A stretch of DNA of 51,993 nt from Streptomycetaceae bacterium (GCA_027488575.1 JAIYBJ010000001.1:1-51993), one strand, 5' to 3'; positions 8,648 to 18,412 are shown, counted from the stretch's first letter. Notes: generated from the letters alone by a model not told the origin. A program made the numbers and translations.

Positions 8648-8980
8648 GTGAGCAAATTTGGCACAGTAAGAGTTTCCGGGCACTCAATGGCCCCAACTTT
8701 TAACGATGGGGACTGGTTATTGGTCTGGTACTCCCCGCGTATGCGCATCCACGTCGGCCAACTAATAGTCCTGCGCCGTCCCCTAGATTCTCGGGCCGAA
8801 GTCGCTTCACTATTCATTAAGCGCATTGCTGCAATTACTGGGTCTTTTGTAACCGTGCACGGTGATAACAAAGATGCCAGCACAGATTCGCGTCAATGGG
8901 GCGATGTTGGGCGTGAAGAAATAATTGGCAGAGTTATAGGCAGATATCACAAAAGTAAAACTAAAAAAATCAGCGACTAA
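8648..8980 (+). CDS. sodX: Nickel-SOD maturation protease (S26-type)
   Basis: The 110-residue signal-peptidase-like protein has the catalytic Ser in VSGHSMAPTF and the catalytic Lys in FIKRIAAI; the C-terminal GDNKDASTDSR box is typical of S26 peptidases. It lacks a membrane anchor and is expected to cleave the SodN propeptide just before the nickel-hook His. It starts at GTG 8648, divergent from sodN with about 90 bp between. Its 3' end overlaps convergent kgd by 11 bp. Confidence 0.9.
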   Translation: MSKFGTVRVSGHSMAPTFNDGDWLLVWYSPRMRIHVGQLIVLRRPLDSRAEVASLFIKRIAAITGSFVTVHGDNKDASTDSRQWGDVGREEIIGRVIGRYHKSKTKKISD

Positions 8981-11900
8981 AAGCTTCCATTAACAACGCT
9001 TTCTGTTCTTCTTCATGCAAGTGATGATTTCCTGTCGCAGGACTTGCAGTTGCACGACGAGAAACACGACGCAAATTACGTCCACCAAATCCTTCGCCGC
9101 CAAATTGTTCTGCGGTGCGTAACGCAACAAATGGCCATGGTCCTTGATTTGCTGGTTCATCTTGAACCCACAAGAGATTTGCATTCGGATGCTTTGCTGC
9201 TTCTGCAGCCATTTCCTTAGCAGGCAGTGGATACAAAAGTTCTATACGAATAATTGCTGTTGTATCTTCTTTGCGTGCTGCGCGTTCCGCAACGAGATCG
9301 TGATACACGCGACCAGAACAGAAGATAACGCGAGTTGCATTTTGTACCGTGTCATCTGGAATCAATGTCTGGAATTGACCACTTGTGAAATCTTGTAGTT
9401 TCGAAGCCGCAGCGCGAAGGCGCAACATTGATTTAGGAGTAAAGACAACCATTGGACGACGAATTGGATTCTTTGCATGCCATCTCAAAAGGTGGAAATA
9501 CGATGCTGGTGTTGAAGGTTGGGCTACTGTCATATTTCCTTCAGCGCACAATGCTAAATAACGTTCAATACGTGCAGATGAGTGATCTGGTCCTTGTCCT
9601 TCATAACCGTGTGGCAATAGAAGTACAACGGATGAACGCTCGCCCCATTTCTGCAAAGCTGATGAGATAAATTCATCAACAATTGTTTGGGCGCCGTTTG
9701 CGAAATCACCGAACTGCGCTTCCCACATAACGAGTGCTTCATCACGCACGACGGAATATCCATATTCAAAGCCCATAGCAGCGTATTCAGACAGGAGAGA
9801 ATCGATAACAAAGAATTGGCTCTCATCGCTAATTAATGCACGAAGTGGAGTCCACTCATTTCCATTTTCTTTATCAACAATTACTGCGTGACGATTACTA
9901 AATGTACCGCGACGTGAATCTTGTCCCGCTAAGCGAATTGGTCGTCCTTCAAGTAATAAAGAACCAAATGCAAGTGTTTCACCCATTGACCAATCGATTG
10001 TTCCATCATTGAGCATTTCAACGCGCTTTTGAAGTTGTGGCAAGAGTTTTGGATGAACATTAAATCCATCTGGCACAGCAATTTGGGTTCCCGCGATCTT
10101 GCGTGCAGTTGCTTCATCGATACTAGAAACAAGAGTTTCTGGGTTCGCCGCAACTGGTGCTTTAAAGTTTGGATCAACTTCTGGCTCAATGTTATGAACT
10201 TCAGCAAATACCGCTTCGAGTTGCGCCTGGTATTCGCGAGATAACTCATCGGCCTGTTCTACTGAAATATCGCCTCGGCCAATCAATGCCTCGGTATAAA
10301 GATTACGAGTTGAGCGCTTTGCATCAATGAGTTTGTACATCAATGGTTGTGTGAAAGATGGCTCGTCGCCTTCGTTGTGACCACGACGACGGTAGCAAAC
10401 CATGTCGATAACAACGTCTTTATTAAATGCTTGGCGATATTCAAATGCTAAACGAGCAATACGTACACACGCTTCTGGATCATCACCATTTACATGGAAA
10501 ACAGGTGCCTGAATAATCTTCGCCATATCCGTTGAATAACGAGATGTACGTGATGCATGAGGTGACGTTGTAAATCCAACTTGGTTATTTACAACAATGT
10601 GAACCGTTCCACCTGTGCGATATCCAGCAAGTTGTGAAAGTTGGAAAGTTTCTGCAACAACACCTTGACCAGCAAATGCTGCGTCACCATGAAGAAGAAT
10701 TGGTAATACTGAATAAGCATTCTTTACATTGAGTCGATCCTGCTTTGCGCGAACAATGCCTTCTAGTACTGGGTTTGCAGCTTCTAGGTGAGAAGGATTT
10801 GCGGCCAAATAAATCTTTGTCTTAGCCCCTGATTCTGCAGTGAATACGCCTTCAGTACCCAAGTGGTACTTAACATCGCCAGAACCATGAACTTCATTAT
10901 CTTTGTAGTGTCCTTCGAACTCTTGGAAAATTTGTCCGTATGACTTGCCTGCAATGTTTGCAAGAACATTTAGGCGGCCACGGTGTGGCATACCGATACA
11001 TACTTCATCGAGACCACGTTCTGCTGCACTTGAGATAACTGCATCAAGAATTGGAATTACTGATTCGCCACCTTCTAGCGAGAAGCGCTTTTGTCCAACA
11101 AACTTAGTCTGCAAGAAAGTTTCAAATGCTTCTGCGCTATTTAGTTTGCGCAAAATACGGAGTTGTTCTTCGCGTGGGAATGTTTGCACACCAACTTCGA
11201 CTCGCTCTTGAATCCACAAACGCTCTGCTGGGTTTTGAATATACATATATTCAATTCCAACTGTGCGGCAATAAGAGTCACGCAAAATTCCAAGAATCTT
11301 GCGAAGTTTCATAAACTTCTGACCGCCAAATCCACCAGTTGCAAACTCGCGATCGAGATCCCACAAAGTTAAACCGTGCGTAACAACATCTAAATCAGGA
11401 TGCGAACGTTGGCGATACTCGAGTGGATCTGTATCGGCCATGATGTGACCGCGTGTGCGGTATGCATGAATTAATTGCTGAACGCGAGCAGTCTTGTTGA
11501 TCTCTTCATCTTTAGAGAACTCAAAGTCTTGCGCCCAGCGAATTGGTTCGTATGGAATACGAAGCGCAGCGAAGATTTCATCATAAAAGTTTTCAGATCC
11601 AAGCAGTAACTCGTGAATACGACGAAGGAAATCACCTGATTGTGCACCTTGAATAATTCGGTGATCGTATGTGCTTGTGAGAGTGACAACTTTGCTAATT
11701 GCCATGCGTGCAAGAGTTTCTTCGCTTGCGCCCATAAATTCAGCAGGATAATCAAGTGCACCAACGCCAACAATTAGGCCTTGTCCCTGCACCAAACGCG
11801 GTACAGAGTGAACTGTTCCGAGCGTTCCAGGGTTAGTAAGTGAGACTGTTGTGCCAGCAAAATCTTCAACAGTTAATGTGCCAGCTCGCGCTTTTCCAAC

Positions 11901-12755
11901 TACTGCTTCGTATGCGTTCCAGAATTGTGCAAAGTCTAAGTTTTCACAGCCTTTAATTGATGGCACTAATAATTGGCGAGAACCATCTGCTTTAGCTAAG
12001 TCGATAGCAATACCAAGGTTGATGTGTTCTGGATGGCCAACTGCTGGCTTTCCTTCGATTTCACCGAAGAAAGCATTCATCTCTGGCATTTGACGAAGTG
12101 CTTTAATCATTGCAAATGCAATTAAGTGCGTGAAAGAAACTTTTCCACCGCGAGCGCGCTTGAGGTGATTGTTAATAACAATTCGGTTATCAATCATTAA
12201 TTTCGCAGGAACTGCGCGAACACTCGTTGCGGTTGGAACGGTTAATGAACCTTCCATACTTGCAACTACACGTGCACCTACTCCACGAATTGGTTCTAGT
12301 TTTGCAGCATCTGGTGTGCTTAAAACTGGAACCGGCTTAACAATCGGATCTGCAGGAGTTGGTGATTGCAATGAGCGTTCACGGACAAGTTTTTGGTTTG
12401 CAGGAGTTGCAGGTGCAACTGGTGCAGGAGTTTGCGCAGCTGCAGGTGTTGCAGGTGCAACAGGTGAAGGAGTAACCGGTACAGGTGTTGCAACTGGTGC
12501 AGGTGCAACTGGTGCCGGAGTTACAGCTGCAGCCTTTGGTGTTGGCGGTGTTCCACCGCGTGGTGCTCCTGCAATTGGTGCACTGGTTGAAGAAGTTGAA
12601 GAAGAAGATGAACCTGAAGAATTTGGGTTATAAGTTTTAAAGAATTCAATCCACGATGGTTCAAGTGAAGTTGGGTCAGATACGTAGCGCTCGTACATTT
12701 CGTCGACGAGCCATTCATTGGCTCCAAAGTCCTGATTCGGATCTTTTGCCGACAC
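8970..12755 (-). CDS. kgd: Multifunctional 2-oxoglutarate decarboxylase/dehydrogenase E1 fused to an E2 domain
   Basis: The 1261-residue fused TCA-cycle enzyme starts with an E1-type N-terminal segment (SAKDPNQDFGANEWLVDEMYERY), followed by a Pro/Ala/Val-rich linker of about 100 residues. Then comes an E2 succinyltransferase core ending in TYDHRIIQGA (catalytic DHR motif), then the ThDP-binding E1 domain with GMPHRGRLNVLANI and GDGD-type sequences. It lacks a lipoyl domain, as usual for actinobacterial OdhA/Kgd, so a separate lipoylated E2 and E3 elsewhere must complete the complex. The true start is GTG at 12755 with GGGGAG about 7 nt upstream; the frame extends 37 codons further without support. 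Confidence 0.95.
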   Translation of the reverse strand: MSAKDPNQDFGANEWLVDEMYERYVSDPTSLEPSWIEFFKTYNPNSSGSSSSSTSSTSAPIAGAPRGGTPPTPKAAAVTPAPVAPAPVATPVPVTPSPVAPATPAAAQTPAPVAPATPANQKLVRERSLQSPTPADPIVKPVPVLSTPDAAKLEPIRGVGARVVASMEGSLTVPTATSVRAVPAKLMIDNRIVINNHLKRARGGKVSFTHLIAFAMIKALRQMPEMNAFFGEIEGKPAVGHPEHINLGIAIDLAKADGSRQLLVPSIKGCENLDFAQFWNAYEAVVGKARAGTLTVEDFAGTTVSLTNPGTLGTVHSVPRLVQGQGLIVGVGALDYPAEFMGASEETLARMAISKVVTLTSTYDHRIIQGAQSGDFLRRIHELLLGSENFYDEIFAALRIPYEPIRWAQDFEFSKDEEINKTARVQQLIHAYRTRGHIMADTDPLEYRQRSHPDLDVVTHGLTLWDLDREFATGGFGGQKFMKLRKILGILRDSYCRTVGIEYMYIQNPAERLWIQERVEVGVQTFPREEQLRILRKLNSAEAFETFLQTKFVGQKRFSLEGGESVIPILDAVISSAAERGLDEVCIGMPHRGRLNVLANIAGKSYGQIFQEFEGHYKDNEVHGSGDVKYHLGTEGVFTAESGAKTKIYLAANPSHLEAANPVLEGIVRAKQDRLNVKNAYSVLPILLHGDAAFAGQGVVAETFQLSQLAGYRTGGTVHIVVNNQVGFTTSPHASRTSRYSTDMAKIIQAPVFHVNGDDPEACVRIARLAFEYRQAFNKDVVIDMVCYRRRGHNEGDEPSFTQPLMYKLIDAKRSTRNLYTEALIGRGDISVEQADELSREYQAQLEAVFAEVHNIEPEVDPNFKAPVAANPETLVSSIDEATARKIAGTQIAVPDGFNVHPKLLPQLQKRVEMLNDGTIDWSMGETLAFGSLLLEGRPIRLAGQDSRRGTFSNRHAVIVDKENGNEWTPLRALISDESQFFVIDSLLSEYAAMGFEYGYSVVRDEALVMWEAQFGDFANGAQTIVDEFISSALQKWGERSSVVLLLPHGYEGQGPDHSSARIERYLALCAEGNMTVAQPSTPASYFHLLRWHAKNPIRRPMVVFTPKSMLRLRAAASKLQDFTSGQFQTLIPDDTVQNATRVIFCSGRVYHDLVAERAARKEDTTAIIRIELLYPLPAKEMAAEAAKHPNANLLWVQDEPANQGPWPFVALRTAEQFGGEGFGGRNLRRVSRRATASPATGNHHLHEEEQKALLMEAFSR

Positions 12756-12939
12756 TGGCGCTCCCCTGCTTTGCGATGTGCAATAACCACTTACAAGGCC
12801 AAGACTATCGGCATGCGCGCAGGGATAAAAATAAGGAAAGCACCTGAAGAAGGCGAGATTGACCACATGAAATGGCCGATTTCTGGGTTCACCATCAAGT
12901 CAGCGGGCACATCGGCAATCTTTGGGGCACAGTATTGCC

Positions 12940-13686
12940 ATGAATATGTCGAGTGAATCCACAGCCAAAATAGCGTTCGTCACTGGTGGTTCTCGCGGTC
13001 TCGGATTCGAAGTTTCCCGCGGATTAGCTCGCACTGGAATTAGTTCTGTGCTGATTGCTAAAGACACAGAGCGATTAGAAAACGCTGCCAAGCAACTGTG
13101 TTCAGAGTTTCCAGGAATTACATTTGAAACACATGCGTGCGATTTAGAGGATCAAGCACAGGCAAGAAAAGCGGCCGAAGATTTGTTAAGTAAGTTCGGC
13201 GCACCATTTGCACTTGTTTTGGCTCATGGCGTTATGAGTGAAAAAATGTCTAAAACTTTGCGAACAACGGACGCGGAATGGCGCCGAGTAATGGCGATTA
13301 ATCTGGATTCTGTTTTCACTCTTGTAAATGTTTTGGGTGGGCCAATGGCCGACGCGCGTGATGGTCGTCGCGTTGTGATCTTCTCTGCATGTCTTGGGCG
13401 AATGTCAGGACCAGGAAATGCTGGCGGTCTTGCTCCATATCGAATTAGTAAAGCTGGTGTTAATGCATTCGTTAGAAATCTTGCACATGAAACAGGACTT
13501 GGTGCACGTGGTTTCTACGTAGATGCAATCTGTCCAAACCATTCCCGCACCGACATGGGCGGCGCGGATGCACCGAGAAGCGCTGAAGAAGGTGCGGAGT
13601 GTGCAGTCTGGTTAGCAACTCGTGAATTTAATGCAGGAGATACAACAGGAGTGCTTTGGGAAGATCGACAGATTGTTGATTGGTGA
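12940..13686 (+). CDS. SDR-family oxidoreductase
   Basis: The roughly 248-residue short-chain dehydrogenase/reductase has the NAD(P)-binding TGGSRGLGFEVSRGL near the N-terminus and catalytic YRISK (Tyr-x3-Lys). Instead of the usual NNAG after strand 4 it has LAHGVM, a common variant. The substrate cannot be named; FabG-like acyl or sugar reduction are options. Starts at 12940 (ATG) or 12946 (ATG) are both plausible; a TTG at 12922 is less likely. The divergent gap to kgd (about 185 bp) must hold both promoters. Confidence 0.75.
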   Translation: MNMSSESTAKIAFVTGGSRGLGFEVSRGLARTGISSVLIAKDTERLENAAKQLCSEFPGITFETHACDLEDQAQARKAAEDLLSKFGAPFALVLAHGVMSEKMSKTLRTTDAEWRRVMAINLDSVFTLVNVLGGPMADARDGRRVVIFSACLGRMSGPGNAGGLAPYRISKAGVNAFVRNLAHETGLGARGFYVDAICPNHSRTDMGGADAPRSAEEGAECAVWLATREFNAGDTTGVLWEDRQIVDW

Positions 13687-14067
13687 TTATTTCTTTTCAG
13701 GAACAATCGAGACGGCGCAGTAAATAGTAAGCGCTGCATAAAGAGCTAACGGAAGCGCTGCCCACCAAAATCCTGCTTCAAAAATATATTTAGAAACCCC
13801 AATTGCGATGAGATTTGCAAGCACTGATGGAGCACGGCCATACATTTTCTTAGCCTTATATCCATTGGCGGATACCAATAATCCAATTCCGCCAAAGAGT
13901 GTCATAAACAAGATTCCAGAGATCACAAACCATTCAATTGATCCGCCTGTGATTAACCCTTTAACGATTAAGTACAACCCAAGCCCAAGAATGAAAACTC
14001 CTTCGATGCGAAGGAGGGCTACCACCGTAGACCTGCGGAACTCTGGGTTGGACAATGAAAACGTCAT
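13687..14067 (-). CDS. Small four-helix membrane protein of unknown function
   Basis: The 126-residue protein has four hydrophobic segments at roughly 20-40, 45-65, 82-98 and 100-120 and a basic KAKKMYGR loop between the second and third. I do not recognise a family with confidence. It is convergent with the SDR, the stop codons being adjacent. TAAAGT sits 7 nt before its ATG (14068-14074 spacer) and there is no Shine-Dalgarno, so a leaderless start is likely. Confidence 0.7.
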   Translation of the reverse strand: MTFSLSNPEFRRSTVVALLRIEGVFILGLGLYLIVKGLITGGSIEWFVISGILFMTLFGGIGLLVSANGYKAKKMYGRAPSVLANLIAIGVSKYIFEAGFWWAALPLALYAALTIYCAVSIVPEKK

Positions 14068-14091
14068 GAGAAGAACTTTACTTGCCCGTTG

Positions 14092-14508
14092 ATGAATAAC
14101 TCAAACTTTTCCCACGACGGAATTCATGACACATTTACTAATCTTGCCGCACCGAATTACTTCTATGAAGAACTAAATCGCCTTGTTGCCCGCTTCGAAC
14201 GTTCTCAGGCCGAATTCAGAATTATCAATATTTCTTTTGTTGGCGTAAAGAATGGACATGAATCAGAAGTATTGGAAATGGCGGCTCTTCTTCGGACACT
14301 ACTTCGTGGTGAAGATTTAGCTGCACGATTGGGTATGTACGAATTTGGTCTACTCATTAATGGTTCACACTATGAATCTCTCTCGCAGCGCATTGCAGAG
14401 GAATGGAGTAATTCCGTTGACAGCAAAATTGCATTGAATTTCAAAATTGGTAAACCTCAAAAAGGTTTCAAAACCCTGCAGCTTCTCAACAAAATGGATG
14501 AGAGTTAA
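14092..14508 (+). CDS. Degenerate GGDEF-like domain protein
   Basis: The roughly 138-residue protein follows the diguanylate-cyclase layout: HDTFTNLAAPNYFYEELNRL resembles the HDxLTxLPNRxxF entry helix, and the middle ALLRTLLRGEDLAARLGMYEFGLLI aligns with the segment around GGDEF. The catalytic GGDEF is replaced by GMYEF, and the domain is short, so cyclase activity is not expected. It lies upstream of the tad genes where other actinobacteria often have an Ssd/CpaE-like ATPase, which suggests a regulatory or assembly role (inference). The start could also be TTG at 14089. Confidence 0.5.
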   Translation: MNNSNFSHDGIHDTFTNLAAPNYFYEELNRLVARFERSQAEFRIINISFVGVKNGHESEVLEMAALLRTLLRGEDLAARLGMYEFGLLINGSHYESLSQRIAEEWSNSVDSKIALNFKIGKPQKGFKTLQLLNKMDES

Positions 14509-14551
14509 CAAGTAGGACGCTGTTTTGTATCTTATCCACCAACTGTACTTT

Positions 14552-14568
14552 TCATGAGTAGATCATGA
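14552..14568. promoter_or_regulatory. Paired TCATGA palindromes upstream of tadA
   Basis: TCATGA occurs at 14552-14557 and 14563-14568, 11 bp apart, which is one helical turn, and 23 bp before the tadA ATG. The arrangement is compatible with an operator, but may be chance. Confidence 0.25.
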
Positions 14569-14590
14569 CTTTAACTTTTAGTCTCCCGTA

Positions 14591-15646
14591 ATGAATTCGA
14601 TTAAAGAATCTATGGATATAGAAGTTACATTCGGACCTCTTGCACAATTCATGCGTGATGACACTGTTGAAGAAATCTGGATCAATTCTCCTGAACGAAT
14701 CTTTATTGCTCGTGCAGGAAAAAGCGAACTAACTAACCTTCTACTAACTTCTGTTGAAGTTCACAACATCGTTGAAAGAGCTCTGATGTGGAGTGGTAGA
14801 CGATTAGATCTTTCTCATCCCTTTGTTGATGCTCGAATGCCTGATGGAAGCCGACTTCACGTAACAATTCCAGAAATTACTGCAGAGCATTGGGCAATTA
14901 ACATTCGAAAACACTTACTTAGACATTTGAATCTCACGGATTTAATCTCTCGGGGAGTTCTCACTGAAAAGATTGCACAACTCCTTAAGCACTCTGTTCA
15001 TGCTGGTTTGAATATTTTGGTGAGTGGCGCAACTCAATCAGGAAAAACCACAATGCTCAATGCACTAGCTTCAAGCATTCCAGTTTCGGAAAGAGTCATA
15101 ACAATTGAAGAAGTTTTTGAACTCAAACCAAACTTGCCTGACGTAGTGCAAATGCAGACAAGATCGGCCAATCTGCAAGGAACTGGTGAGATACCTCTAA
15201 GGCGATTAATCAAGGAATCACTGCGTATGCGTCCCTCCAGAATTATTGTTGGAGAAGTTAGAGAAGCTGAAGCATTGGATTTACTTATCGCCTTAAATTC
15301 CGGTTTACCTGGGATGGGAACCTTGCACGCCAATTCACCCAAAGATGCAATCATTAAATTACAGACACTTCCATTATTGGCTGGCGAAAATATCTCTCAC
15401 AAATTTATTGCCCCGACTGTCGCAGCAGCTATTGATTTAATCATTCACGTTCAGATGGATCAAAGTGGAAAACGGCGGATATCAGAAATAGCAGCGCTGA
15501 CTGGCCGCTATGAAAACGATCGTCCCGAAATCGAATCTCTTTGGAAATGGAATATTGACCACTACGTCCGTGGGTTAGGCACATTGCCGAAGCCAGAAAA
15601 GTTCGCTGCTATTGGCTTTCCACTTGAATCTTGGTGGAACAAGTGA
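14591..15646 (+). CDS. tadA: TadA/CpaF-type secretion ATPase
   Basis: The 351-residue hexameric ATPase of the Tad (tight adherence) type IVc pilus family has Walker A GATQSGKTTML, an Asp-box/Walker B region RIIVGEVREAEALDLL, and the His-box GMGTLHANSPKDAI. The N-terminal about 100 residues match the CpaF N-domain (FMRDDTVEEIWINSPERIFIA, then DARMPDGSRLHV). It powers pilus assembly at the cytoplasmic membrane with TadB and TadC. It overlaps tadB by GTGA, supporting one operon. Confidence 0.92.
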   Translation: MNSIKESMDIEVTFGPLAQFMRDDTVEEIWINSPERIFIARAGKSELTNLLLTSVEVHNIVERALMWSGRRLDLSHPFVDARMPDGSRLHVTIPEITAEHWAINIRKHLLRHLNLTDLISRGVLTEKIAQLLKHSVHAGLNILVSGATQSGKTTMLNALASSIPVSERVITIEEVFELKPNLPDVVQMQTRSANLQGTGEIPLRRLIKESLRMRPSRIIVGEVREAEALDLLIALNSGLPGMGTLHANSPKDAIIKLQTLPLLAGENISHKFIAPTVAAAIDLIIHVQMDQSGKRRISEIAALTGRYENDRPEIESLWKWNIDHYVRGLGTLPKPEKFAAIGFPLESWWNK

Positions 15647-16377
15647 ACTATTCATGGCAATCACTCTTCAAGCACTCCCACTATCGAACGCTATTAATTG
15701 GTTTTGTTACTGGCTTATTCGTTTTTATCCTCACTAAATCCGTCATTCTTGCCTCTCCTTTTGCACTTCTCGCTGCAGGCTCACACTTTGCTATTTCTCG
15801 AAGTAAGAAAAATAAGTTTGCATCGCAGTTAGGTAGTGCATGGCCAGAAGTTATAGATCATTTAATTTCAGGAATTTCATCCGGCTTATCTCTTGCAGAA
15901 TCTCTCACAGGATTGGCCACCAGAGGTCCTGAAATCATTCGTCCAGCTTTTCATAAGTTCCATTTGCAATTACAAAATGATGGTGATTTTTCAGGTGGAA
16001 TTCAGAATCTCAAAACATATTTTTCCGATCAAAGTAGTGACCAAATATTTGAAGCCATACTTTTATCAAAATCTCTTGGAGGAAATGAATTGATGTCTAT
16101 TTTACGAACTGTGGGAGATTTCATTCGCCAGGATGGAGCACTTCGTAAAGAGATCGAGATCAAACATGGTTGGGTGAAAAATTCCGCGCATCTATCGGCA
16201 GCGGCTCCGTGGTTGTTACTTTTGCTCTTATCTACACAGCCAGGCACTGTTTCTTCGTATTCGACGCCGACAGGCGCCTTGATACTTGCCGCAGGACTTG
16301 GGATGACTGCACTTGCATATATCTGGATGAATTACTTGGGAAGACTTCCACGAATCCCCCGGGTGTTTAACAAATAA
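15643..16377 (+). CDS. tadB: TadB-like pilus platform membrane protein
   Basis: The 244-residue GspF-type inner-membrane platform protein begins with a short hydrophobic pair (about 15-50), then a cytoplasmic four-helix domain (DHLISGISSGLSLAESL through LSKSLGGNELMSILRTVGDF), then C-terminal transmembrane helices (about 185-235). The GTG start at 15643 overlaps the tadA stop and is preceded by GGTGGA. It ends TAATG into tadC. It is predicted to pair with TadC. Confidence 0.85.
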   Translation: MNYSWQSLFKHSHYRTLLIGFVTGLFVFILTKSVILASPFALLAAGSHFAISRSKKNKFASQLGSAWPEVIDHLISGISSGLSLAESLTGLATRGPEIIRPAFHKFHLQLQNDGDFSGGIQNLKTYFSDQSSDQIFEAILLSKSLGGNELMSILRTVGDFIRQDGALRKEIEIKHGWVKNSAHLSAAAPWLLLLLLSTQPGTVSSYSTPTGALILAAGLGMTALAYIWMNYLGRLPRIPRVFNK

Positions 16378-17201
16378 TGAATCTCACTATTGCGGTTCCT
16401 TTATTGCTATCAATAAGTAGTGCTTATTTCCTATTGCAGGATGAAGACATACATAGGTCAACTCAATTTGTTTCTAAAAGAAAAAAGAAGGCCACGGCGT
16501 TGTTTCCAAAAATACGCGACCATGACTCAGTCCAACATCGACTTCTAGAGCTTGGAAAAAATAGAGTTGAAGATCTCAACCAGTTCAGATTCTCACAAAT
16601 TGCAATCGTCCTGGGGTCAACTTTTGGTGCGTACGTATTCCTATTCTTTTCGGGCAAATCTCAGTTCTTAAGTACATTGATTTCATTCTTCGTTGGAGTT
16701 TCTGGGTATGTAATCGCAGATAGAGCATTAACGAAGAAAATCGTGAAGAACCGAACTCTGCTTGAGAGTGAATTCCCAGCAATTGTTGAAATGCTTACTC
16801 TGTGCATGGCAGCGGGAGAAACACCGTTGGGTGCAATGTCTCGAGTCTCTCAACGCTCCTCTGGTTTGTTAAGTGCTGAATTTTCCCTAGTTATTCAATC
16901 TGTTACATCGGGGATTCCTTTTCAATTTGCACTGGATGAAATGGGACGAAGGCTTAAGTCCACACATATTCGACGCTTTGTAGATGCATTGATCACTGCA
17001 ATGCTTCGAGGAGCACCGCTGGTGGATGTATTACAAAGCCACGCTAGAAATGCAAGAGAAGCCGAACGGAACAGAGTCCTGAGCGCTGCAGGTAAATCAG
17101 AGGTCTCCATGATGATTCCTGTGGTCTTCTTAATCTTGCCTATTTCTATCCTCTTTGCTCTGTGGCCATCGTTATCTAATCTCAATTTGTTTCTTGCTTA
17201 G
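16377..17201 (+). CDS. tadC: TadC-like pilus platform membrane protein
   Basis: The 274-residue second GspF-type protein has membrane segments near 65-110, a cytoplasmic helical domain (FPAIVEMLTLCMAAGETPLGAMSRV) and a C-terminal membrane anchor (SMMIPVVFLILPISILFALWP). The start overlaps the tadB stop. It is followed by about 120 bp with a perfect TTATCCACA at 17230-17238 before the pilin-like gene. Confidence 0.85.
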   Translation: MNLTIAVPLLLSISSAYFLLQDEDIHRSTQFVSKRKKKATALFPKIRDHDSVQHRLLELGKNRVEDLNQFRFSQIAIVLGSTFGAYVFLFFSGKSQFLSTLISFFVGVSGYVIADRALTKKIVKNRTLLESEFPAIVEMLTLCMAAGETPLGAMSRVSQRSSGLLSAEFSLVIQSVTSGIPFQFALDEMGRRLKSTHIRRFVDALITAMLRGAPLVDVLQSHARNAREAERNRVLSAAGKSEVSMMIPVVFLILPISILFALWPSLSNLNLFLA

Positions 17202-17321
17202 TTTGAACAGCGTTATTAACAAATATCTCTTATCCACAACTTCAGATTTTCTCTAAAAATTAAGTCGAAATTGATTAGAAGATCGGTCACAGCTCACTCG
17301 AATCAGAAACCTAGGAGAAAT

Positions 17322-17582
17322 ATGAAACTTAAAGTTAATGGAATTGAAGATGCATCAATAAAAATTGCTCTCAACATCTTCAGGGCTCAGTCACTCGTCA
17401 AAAGAAAATTGAATGAATCAAAATTCATTTCCGAACTGCGTGATGAGCGCGGCGATGTTCCTGGGTGGGTTTTGGTTGTCTTGATGACCACGGGACTAGT
17501 GACTGCCATTTGGACAATCGCCTCACCGAGATTAAGTGCAATTCTAAAAAACTCACTTGATTCAATGAATGGAATTCGCTAG
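17322..17582 (+). CDS. Flp-pilin-like small membrane protein
   Basis: The 86-residue protein has a basic N-terminal half, then DERGDVPGWVLVVLM, a single transmembrane helix and a short tail. The charged-Gly junction followed by the hydrophobic helix is the layout of Flp-type prepilins, but the Glu at +5 is missing. AGGAG at 17313-17317 selects the ATG at 17322 over an upstream in-frame start. As the smallest hydrophobic protein after tadC it is the likely pilin, cut by a prepilin peptidase encoded elsewhere. Confidence 0.65.
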   Translation: MKLKVNGIEDASIKIALNIFRAQSLVKRKLNESKFISELRDERGDVPGWVLVVLMTTGLVTAIWTIASPRLSAILKNSLDSMNGIR

Positions 17583-17585
17583 TTA

Positions 17586-18002
17586 ATGAATACGAAAAAA
17601 ATTCGCAATAACCGTTCTCTCTTTGGAATGGTGCGTGCGAATGCAAATAGAGCAGTAAAGGGAGTAAAAGATGAAAGAGGATCCGTCGAAAGCGCGTTGG
17701 TTTTAATCCCTTTACTGATTCTGTTTCTAGTGACTATGCAAATAGGAGTAGCAATTAATTTTAGAAATATTGATAGAACTTTTGCACAGAGTGAAGCCTC
17801 CGAACGGGCAATTTCTGGTCAATTTACATCTGGGGATCGGGTGATGGAAGTCAATCCATTTGGCACATTTAACTCCTTGGGCATTTTAATTACACGAAAA
17901 ATTAGTAGCATTCCAATTTTGATTCCCTTTATTGGAAGCTTTATAAATCGAGGTCACCGTTCAGACGTTACCGGCATAGCCGTTATAGAGACACTTACTT
18001 GA
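17586..18002 (+). CDS. TadE-like pseudopilin (first copy)
   Basis: The 138-residue protein has a basic start, then DERGSVESALVLIPLLILFLVTMQIG, a TadE-type N-terminal transmembrane helix with Glu at +5 after the Gly, followed by an extracytoplasmic domain. It is 3 bp downstream of the pilin-like gene and overlaps the next gene at its stop. Predicted role: minor pilin or assembly factor of the Tad pilus. Confidence 0.75.
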   Translation: MNTKKIRNNRSLFGMVRANANRAVKGVKDERGSVESALVLIPLLILFLVTMQIGVAINFRNIDRTFAQSEASERAISGQFTSGDRVMEVNPFGTFNSLGILITRKISSIPILIPFIGSFINRGHRSDVTGIAVIETLT

Positions 18003-18412
18003 GAAAACTTATTGCAAGGATTCGCTCCGAAGATGGCAGTGCCGCAGTTGAATTTGTTCTACTCGCTATTCCTTTATTTATTCCAATAATTTTATTTATA
18101 AGTTCTTTTGCCGACGTTAGCGATAAAGAATCAATTGCCAGAACTCTTGCCCGCGAAAGTATCCGAGGATTTGTCTTATCGCGAGAAGATTTATCTGCAC
18201 ACTCAACAGCGCACAAGATTGCTGCTCAAGGTGCCACAGCGTTGGGTTTAGATGCTCGTGAAGTTTCCTCAATGAGGGTGAGTATTCAATGTGAAGCATG
18301 GCCATGCATTTCTCCACGTAATCGAATTTCACTAACAATAACTTTTGATTCAACTCAGGGAAATAGAAAGATTAGAGCTACGGCCGAAGAATTTTTGTCC
18401 CCATGGGTTTGA
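17999..18412 (+). CDS. TadE-like pseudopilin (second copy)
   Basis: The 137-residue protein has EDGSAAVEFVLLAIPLFIPIILF, the classic TadE signature (Gly, then Glu +5, then a hydrophobic helix). A conserved Cys pair (CEAWPC) lies in the extracytoplasmic part. It starts with TTG overlapping the previous stop, suggesting translational coupling, and overlaps the next gene by 10 bp. Confidence 0.75.
   Translation: MRKLIARIRSEDGSAAVEFVLLAIPLFIPIILFISSFADVSDKESIARTLARESIRGFVLSREDLSAHSTAHKIAAQGATALGLDAREVSSMRVSIQCEAWPCISPRNRISLTITFDSTQGNRKIRATAEEFLSPWV

Noticed and set aside
12169-12633. Plus-strand 154-residue Gly/Ala-rich ORF
   Set aside because: It is antisense to the low-complexity linker of kgd and has no independent support.
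17230-17238. Perfect DnaA box (TTATCCACA), possible origin
   Set aside because: A single box between tad genes, without clustering, AT-rich unwinding region or dnaA/dnaN neighbours.
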